A stretch of DNA of 64,000 nt. Origin: JAITMY01 sp031549685. Lineage in GTDB: Bacteria > Bacteroidota > Bacteroidia > Bacteroidales > UBA932. Under the pieces are notes generated by a model. That model ran no database searches. It worked only from the letters and a program-made list of their open reading frames with translations, and was not told the origin of the DNA. This document shows positions 60,100 to 64,000 of this stretch, one piece after another. A program made the position numbers and the translations under genes. Where the stretch lies: the NCBI GenBank assembly GCA_031549685.1, contig JAVBPG010000005.1:62001-126000 (forward strand). Reading direction: 5' to 3'. The first letter of the stretch is position 1, and each line of letters starts with the position of its first letter.

Positions 60100-61461
60100 A
60101 TGTTTAATTCCAAAAACTCTCAAAAAATGAAAACGAGCTTCGTAAAAAGAGCACGCAGGGCTGCCCTTGTGGTAGCGCTGACAGGGATGCTGGCAAGCAA
60201 CGCTACGGCTGCCGCTCCATCGGTTAGAATTACGGTAAACCCAAAGCCAACCTTGACTGTTGGAACGGATACCCTTAGTCAGTGTCCCAACAAGAGCATT
60301 GTGTACTACAATGGGGCAAGCATTACACCTAACTATGTGTTTGATATTCCTACCGAAGCCGGTATTGCTGTCAGCAAAACCGGTACGGCCGGAACGTTGG
60401 TTACGGAGTACAGTAAATACAGAGATTTTAGAGATACTTTAACCACAGCTGCGGTTAGGGCATACAAAATTGATGCGGCAAGCACCGAAACGTGGGACTC
60501 TATTTTTGTACGGGCCTACCAATTTGCCAGCTGTTTTTCAAATTTTGTTGGTAAAGTTGAGTTGAATGTTCACGCATTCCCTGCCTTAGGAATTACCAGC
60601 TCAGGAGGTTTTACGGCATGCTCTCGCGACTCATTTGTGCTTGCGCCTAACGGTACTATTCCCTCAGGGACTACCTACGCTTGGTCTCTTAAAACCGGAG
60701 CGGTTGGTACTTTGGCCAATGCAACTTCTGCATCACCGGGTATAAAGTTTAATGATAACACTACGGCAAGTGCCATTACCGATACCCTAAGCTTGACCTA
60801 CACAACGGGAGGTTGCTCTTATACTGTTCAGCAGGAGCTGATCCTTAGCCTAAGGCCGAATACTAGCACAACTGCTTTAACCTCTTGCTATATGGCTAAC
60901 GTTGATCTGACAGGTCAAGTTTCAGTTACCAATGGTGTTAGCCCGACTTACACCTACTACTCCGACAGGGCTATGCAAACTGTGATAACAGATTCAAATA
61001 GCTACGCAGTTGCAGCTACGGGTGTTGACACCATGATATACGTGAAGGCTGCAATTGGTTCATGTACTTCGGTTGATTCATTCAGGTTGACGGTTTACCC
61101 GCAAATACAAGTTACGCTGGCTCTGGCTACAGATAGCGTTTCAACAACCTTAGCCAACGAGTGTGCTGCTGTTGACGGAGCCGCAACTCAGGGCGTGGCC
61201 TTGAATATTAAGATTACAGGAGGCTGCCCGACGGCAAGCAACTACGTAGTAACGCTGGATGCTACGAATGTAACAGTTGCTGGTAACGCGGATGTTTCTG
61301 TAGCTGGCACAACGTTAACCATTCCTACTGCGAAGGCTAACTCAAGCGTGAACTTTGTGGTTACTGTTCCTGTTGATGGTACTGATTACACGGTTGATGT
61401 AAATACTGTTACTCAGGATGGTGCTGCACCTTCTTGCAACTGTTCAAGGAGTTCTTGGTAG
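60100..61461 (+). CDS. secreted repeat-type protein, likely cell-surface, no T9SS sorting domain visible
   Basis: 453 residues (444 if the second ATG at 60127 is used). After a basic start and signal (RRAALVVALTGMLASNATAA) come beta-rich, Thr/Ser/Ala-rich modules with paired cysteines (SGGFTACSRDSFVLAPNG; TTGGCSYTVQQELILSLRP; ITGGCPTASNYVVTLDATN), as in PKD/Ig-like surface proteins of Bacteroidetes. The first mature residues (SVRITVNPKPTLTVGTDT) resemble those of the next protein (SVSIRINPLPTTTIVGTQ), so they are paralogous at the start. The C-terminus (PSCNCSRSSW) lacks a type A or B sorting domain; truncation is possible. Confidence 0.65.
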   Translation: MFNSKNSQKMKTSFVKRARRAALVVALTGMLASNATAAAPSVRITVNPKPTLTVGTDTLSQCPNKSIVYYNGASITPNYVFDIPTEAGIAVSKTGTAGTLVTEYSKYRDFRDTLTTAAVRAYKIDAASTETWDSIFVRAYQFASCFSNFVGKVELNVHAFPALGITSSGGFTACSRDSFVLAPNGTIPSGTTYAWSLKTGAVGTLANATSASPGIKFNDNTTASAITDTLSLTYTTGGCSYTVQQELILSLRPNTSTTALTSCYMANVDLTGQVSVTNGVSPTYTYYSDRAMQTVITDSNSYAVAATGVDTMIYVKAAIGSCTSVDSFRLTVYPQIQVTLALATDSVSTTLANECAAVDGAATQGVALNIKITGGCPTASNYVVTLDATNVTVAGNADVSVAGTTLTIPTAKANSSVNFVVTVPVDGTDYTVDVNTVTQDGAAPSCNCSRSSW

Positions 61462-61479
61462 TTGCTGAACACCCCCTCC

Positions 61480-61559
61480 GCCGGTAGCATTGCTGCCGGC
61501 AGAGCTGTCCCAACGCTGTTTCCCCTCAGTGCTTTCGTGGTGTAGCGCCGCGAAAGCAC
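61480..61559. repeat. two hairpins after the surface-protein gene
   Basis: GCCGGTAGCA/TGCTGCCGGC (about 61480-61501) and GTGCTTTCGTGG/CCGCGAAAGCAC (61529-61540 and 61548-61559), each with one wobble pair. The second may act as a terminator or be a dispersed repeat. Confidence 0.65.
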
Positions 61560-61666
61560 GGGGTAATACAGTTTTCAAAAAAATAAACCAAGCATTTTTG
61601 GGGTAATACCCGAATTGCTAAAGTGTATGTTGCATGCCACGGCAAATGCGTGGCTAAGCATATAGT

Positions 61667-62800
61667 ATGAAACAACGCAAGTCGCTTAGCTTTGTAAAGT
61701 TGCTGCTGCTCACGCTCACCATAGCGTGGAGTGAGGTGGCGCTGGCGCAGGGCGGGCACCCGAAATATAACCAAGCAACGCTTTTGGCGCAGGCCAAGGC
61801 GCGCGGCGGCAGCTCCACGCTGCAGTCCGGGCATGCCTTGCCGCGGGCCAACGGCTTGTCGGGTAATACTTCAGTTTCCATACGAATTAACCCTCTCCCG
61901 ACGACTACCATCGTTGGTACGCAATCCGTGTGCGTGGGCAACGTGGCGCAGTACAGCGCCGCCAAGGCCATGGCATCGTACAGCTGGAGCGCTCAGGGAG
62001 GTACCATTCTGGGGGCCGGCGATGAGCAGCAGGTATCGGTATTGTGGGCAGGCGCAGGCACGCTCACCGTTACGTACACCGATGCCAAGGGTTGCAGCAA
62101 CAGCACTACTATTAACATTGCGCCTATGGGTCATGTGTATAACCATGTTGACGAGCAAACGCTTTGTCAGCACGCAGGCTACACCTGGCACGGGCAGGTC
62201 ATTCCCACCGATGTGCCGGGGGTAGATACGTTCTACCACACCGTGCACAACAGTGGTGACTGCGACAGCCTCTACGTGCTTTACGCTACCGTAATAGCCA
62301 CGCCCGAGGTAACGCTTAGCTACTCAAGCCCCAGCTTCCAAGATGTGCTGGTGCTATCGCCCGTAACGCTTACGGCTACGCCATCGTACTACGATGACTA
62401 CAAGTTTGTGATTAACGAAATAACCGTATACCAGGGGCGCAACGCCGAGGTGGTTACGCAAAACGGCGTGAACTACGGAGGCCGCGACAACTACGCCCGG
62501 GTGGAGGTTACCGATGCTACGGGATGCCGGAATGCCGATTCGGCTCATTTTACCGTTAAGGTTATAATGCCAAACGCGTTCAGCCCCGATGGCGATGGGG
62601 TTAACGATGTTTTCCTCAAAGGATTTGATTTGAAAATATTTAACCGCTACGGACACGTGCTTTACAGAGGCTTTGACGGCTGGAATGGAAAGTACAGCGC
62701 GAACGATATGCCCACGGGCACCTACTTCTACGAAGTGAAGCTTAAGGTGGATGATAATAAAACGGAAGTTATGTCGGGTAGTGTGAGGTTGGAGAGATAA
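61667..62800 (+). CDS. PKD-containing protein with gliding-motility C-terminal domain (T9SS type B)
   Basis: 377 residues, signal peptide ending VALAQ. A PKD/Ig-like module (SVCVGNVAQYSAAKAMASYS, WSAQGGTILGAGDEQQVSVL) and a Cys-containing module (ATPGTG-type, QTLCQHAGYTWHGQ) lead to the CHU_C domain at about 290-377: NAFSPDGDGVNDVFLKGFDL, IFNRYGHVLYRGFDGWNG, MPTGTYFYEVKL. This is the type B T9SS signal, which sends the protein to the surface. A PorE-like gene follows 20 bp after the stop, so an operon with the secretion apparatus is likely. Confidence 0.88.
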   Translation: MKQRKSLSFVKLLLLTLTIAWSEVALAQGGHPKYNQATLLAQAKARGGSSTLQSGHALPRANGLSGNTSVSIRINPLPTTTIVGTQSVCVGNVAQYSAAKAMASYSWSAQGGTILGAGDEQQVSVLWAGAGTLTVTYTDAKGCSNSTTINIAPMGHVYNHVDEQTLCQHAGYTWHGQVIPTDVPGVDTFYHTVHNSGDCDSLYVLYATVIATPEVTLSYSSPSFQDVLVLSPVTLTATPSYYDDYKFVINEITVYQGRNAEVVTQNGVNYGGRDNYARVEVTDATGCRNADSAHFTVKVIMPNAFSPDGDGVNDVFLKGFDLKIFNRYGHVLYRGFDGWNGKYSANDMPTGTYFYEVKLKVDDNKTEVMSGSVRLER

Positions 62801-62820
62801 TATTTCATTTCTGAATAACA

Positions 62821-64000
62821 ATGAAGCTACTACGATTTACCATACTACTACTGCTGCTGCTTTCGGCCGTCATGGCCCGGGGGCAAAAGGAAAAGCAACG
62901 GCAAAAGCAGGATATGGCCAACGAGCTATACTCCCAAAGCATGTACCACAGCGCGTTGCCCATTTTTGAGCAGCTGTTTTACGCGCAAAAAATAAAGGGT
63001 AAGTACGCGTACAAGGTGGCCGAGTGCTACCGCCGCCTGAACCTTACGGCCGACGCGCTGCGCTGGTACGATAGCGCCATGGTGTACAAGGCTACCGATG
63101 CCGACCTGTACCTGCACTACGGCGAGAGCTTGCTGTGCGAGGGCCACTACGACCAGGCCAACAAGCTGCTGCGCGAGTACATAGACAAAAACCCCGATAA
63201 CGAGTACGCCAAGTTGAAGCTGGAGTCGTGCCAGTTTGCCAAAAACTACAAGAACAGCAACCCCGTGCAGGTGGAGCAGGTAAAAGAGCTCAACACGGTT
63301 GGCTACGAGTTTGGCATAGCCGAATTTCAGGGGCGGCTGATATACTCCTACGGCGAGCTGAGCACCAAGCGCAAGTCAACATCACGCATTGCCGCCGAGT
63401 ATACGCAGCTCTACATTGTCGATTCGGTAGGCGCAACGCCCAAGGCCATGTTTGGCCTGCACGAGCGCTACGCCAGCGAGGGCGGTTTTACTTTCGACCC
63501 CATAATGCAGGTGGGCTACACCACGCGCTCGTCGGATTTGCCCCCCTACACGCAGGTGGTGGGCTACAGCTACAGCCAAAAGTACGATACCTGGAGCCTG
63601 CCCAACCGGCGCGTGGAGGCCAAGCTGTTCAAGGTTGAGGGGCGCGTAACCGGCCACCCCTTTATAACCGAGGATGGGCAGCGCATGTACTTTGCGGGCA
63701 TTTTGCCCAAAGGCCACGGCGGCACCGATATCTGGTACGTTAACCGCCAACCCGATAGCAGCTGGAGCAGGCCCATTAACGCAGGTCCCAGCGTGAATAC
63801 GGCCGGCAGCGAGGCTTTCCCCACGTACTACGATAACGTGCTGTACTTTTCCTCCTCGGGCCACCTGGGCTTTGGCGGGTTCGACCTGTTTGCCTCCGTG
63901 CTCGACGTGTCGGGTACGCACTTTGGCAAGGCGCAAAACCTGGGAAGGAATATCAACAGCGGCAAGGACGACATGAGCCTGCTGATGAGCAAGAAGTTGG
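62821..64000 (+). CDS. TPR/PD40 OmpA-family protein, PorE-like, partial (cut by window end)
   Basis: 393 codons are open from the ATG at 62821 to the window end. Signal peptide MKLLRFTILLLLLLSAVMARG, then TPR repeats (MANELYSQSMYHSALPIFEQ; AYKVAECYRRLNLTADALRW; LHYGESLLCEGHYDQANKLL) up to about residue 145, then WD40-like PD40 strands (FITEDGQRMYFAGILPKGHG; GGTDIWYVN; AFPTYYDNVLYFSSSGHLGF; GGFDLFAS). This is the layout of T9SS PorE-type and related OmpA-family proteins, so an OmpA peptidoglycan-binding domain is expected beyond the window. It begins 20 bp after the CHU_C gene. Confidence 0.85.
   Translation, partial: MKLLRFTILLLLLLSAVMARGQKEKQRQKQDMANELYSQSMYHSALPIFEQLFYAQKIKGKYAYKVAECYRRLNLTADALRWYDSAMVYKATDADLYLHYGESLLCEGHYDQANKLLREYIDKNPDNEYAKLKLESCQFAKNYKNSNPVQVEQVKELNTVGYEFGIAEFQGRLIYSYGELSTKRKSTSRIAAEYTQLYIVDSVGATPKAMFGLHERYASEGGFTFDPIMQVGYTTRSSDLPPYTQVVGYSYSQKYDTWSLPNRRVEAKLFKVEGRVTGHPFITEDGQRMYFAGILPKGHGGTDIWYVNRQPDSSWSRPINAGPSVNTAGSEAFPTYYDNVLYFSSSGHLGFGGFDLFASVLDVSGTHFGKAQNLGRNINSGKDDMSLLMSKKL

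Overview
The window looks like a chromosomal segment of an anaerobic, polysaccharide-degrading member of the Bacteroidetes, most likely Bacteroidales. The evidence is a long run of secreted glycoside hydrolases, Cys-type sulfatases together with a radical-SAM maturase of the anaerobic type, a MoxR/Bat operon, type IX secretion (T9SS) proteins including a type-B sorting domain, and promoters of the Bacteroidetes type (TTTG, about 20 nt, TAnnTTTG). No species-level claim is possible from sequence reading alone.

Layout. (1) 1-37744, all minus strand: a CAZyme block with fucosidase GH29 (partial), a GH28-polysaccharide deacetylase fusion, an S41 peptidase, GH105, a BNR_4 propeller, two GH2, two unassigned six-hairpin-type proteins (one DUF4450), GH127/146, GH43, GH106, three GH78-like proteins, a small five-bladed-propeller protein, GH115 and a sialate-O-acetylesterase-type esterase. 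The set fits stepwise removal of Rha, GlcA/unsaturated uronate, Gal, L-Ara, Fuc and acetyl groups from a branched acidic glycan such as rhamnogalacturonan I or arabinogalactan protein. No susC/susD, sensor or sigma/anti-sigma gene lies in the window. At 27487-28094 is a recombination scar in which the start of a GH2 gene, almost identical to the intact one at 18805-21882, is joined out of frame to the end of a GH78 gene closely related to the one at 35969-37744.

(2) 38067-46559: a TsaC/YciO-type gene, tRNA-Val, then a minus-strand operon moxR - DUF58 - DUF4381 - batA - batB/C fusion - [RAYT transposase] - batD. The operon is full of palindromic repeats. The RAYT gene sits between two inverted copies of a 12-bp-arm REP, and a third copy lies inside the batD reading frame, where it encodes part of the signal peptide.

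(3) 46732-54284: two paralogous arylsulfatases with a HAD-like lipoprotein between them, then a trigger-factor-like protein that lacks the FKBP domain, just downstream of the sulfatase maturase gene. Four phased dyads lie upstream of the first sulfatase.

(4) 54331-59532: a small lipoprotein with a Cys/His cluster, an ISAs1-type insertion sequence (10-bp target duplication, inserted in a palindrome, transposase frameshifted at an A8 tract), the T9SS plug protein (DUF5103), an ECF S component overlapping a phosphoribosyltransferase, and a DUF362 protein.

(5) 59533-64000: a long, possibly structured leader, a secreted repeat-type protein, a PKD/CHU_C (T9SS type B) protein, and the start of a TPR/PD40 PorE-like protein cut by the window end.
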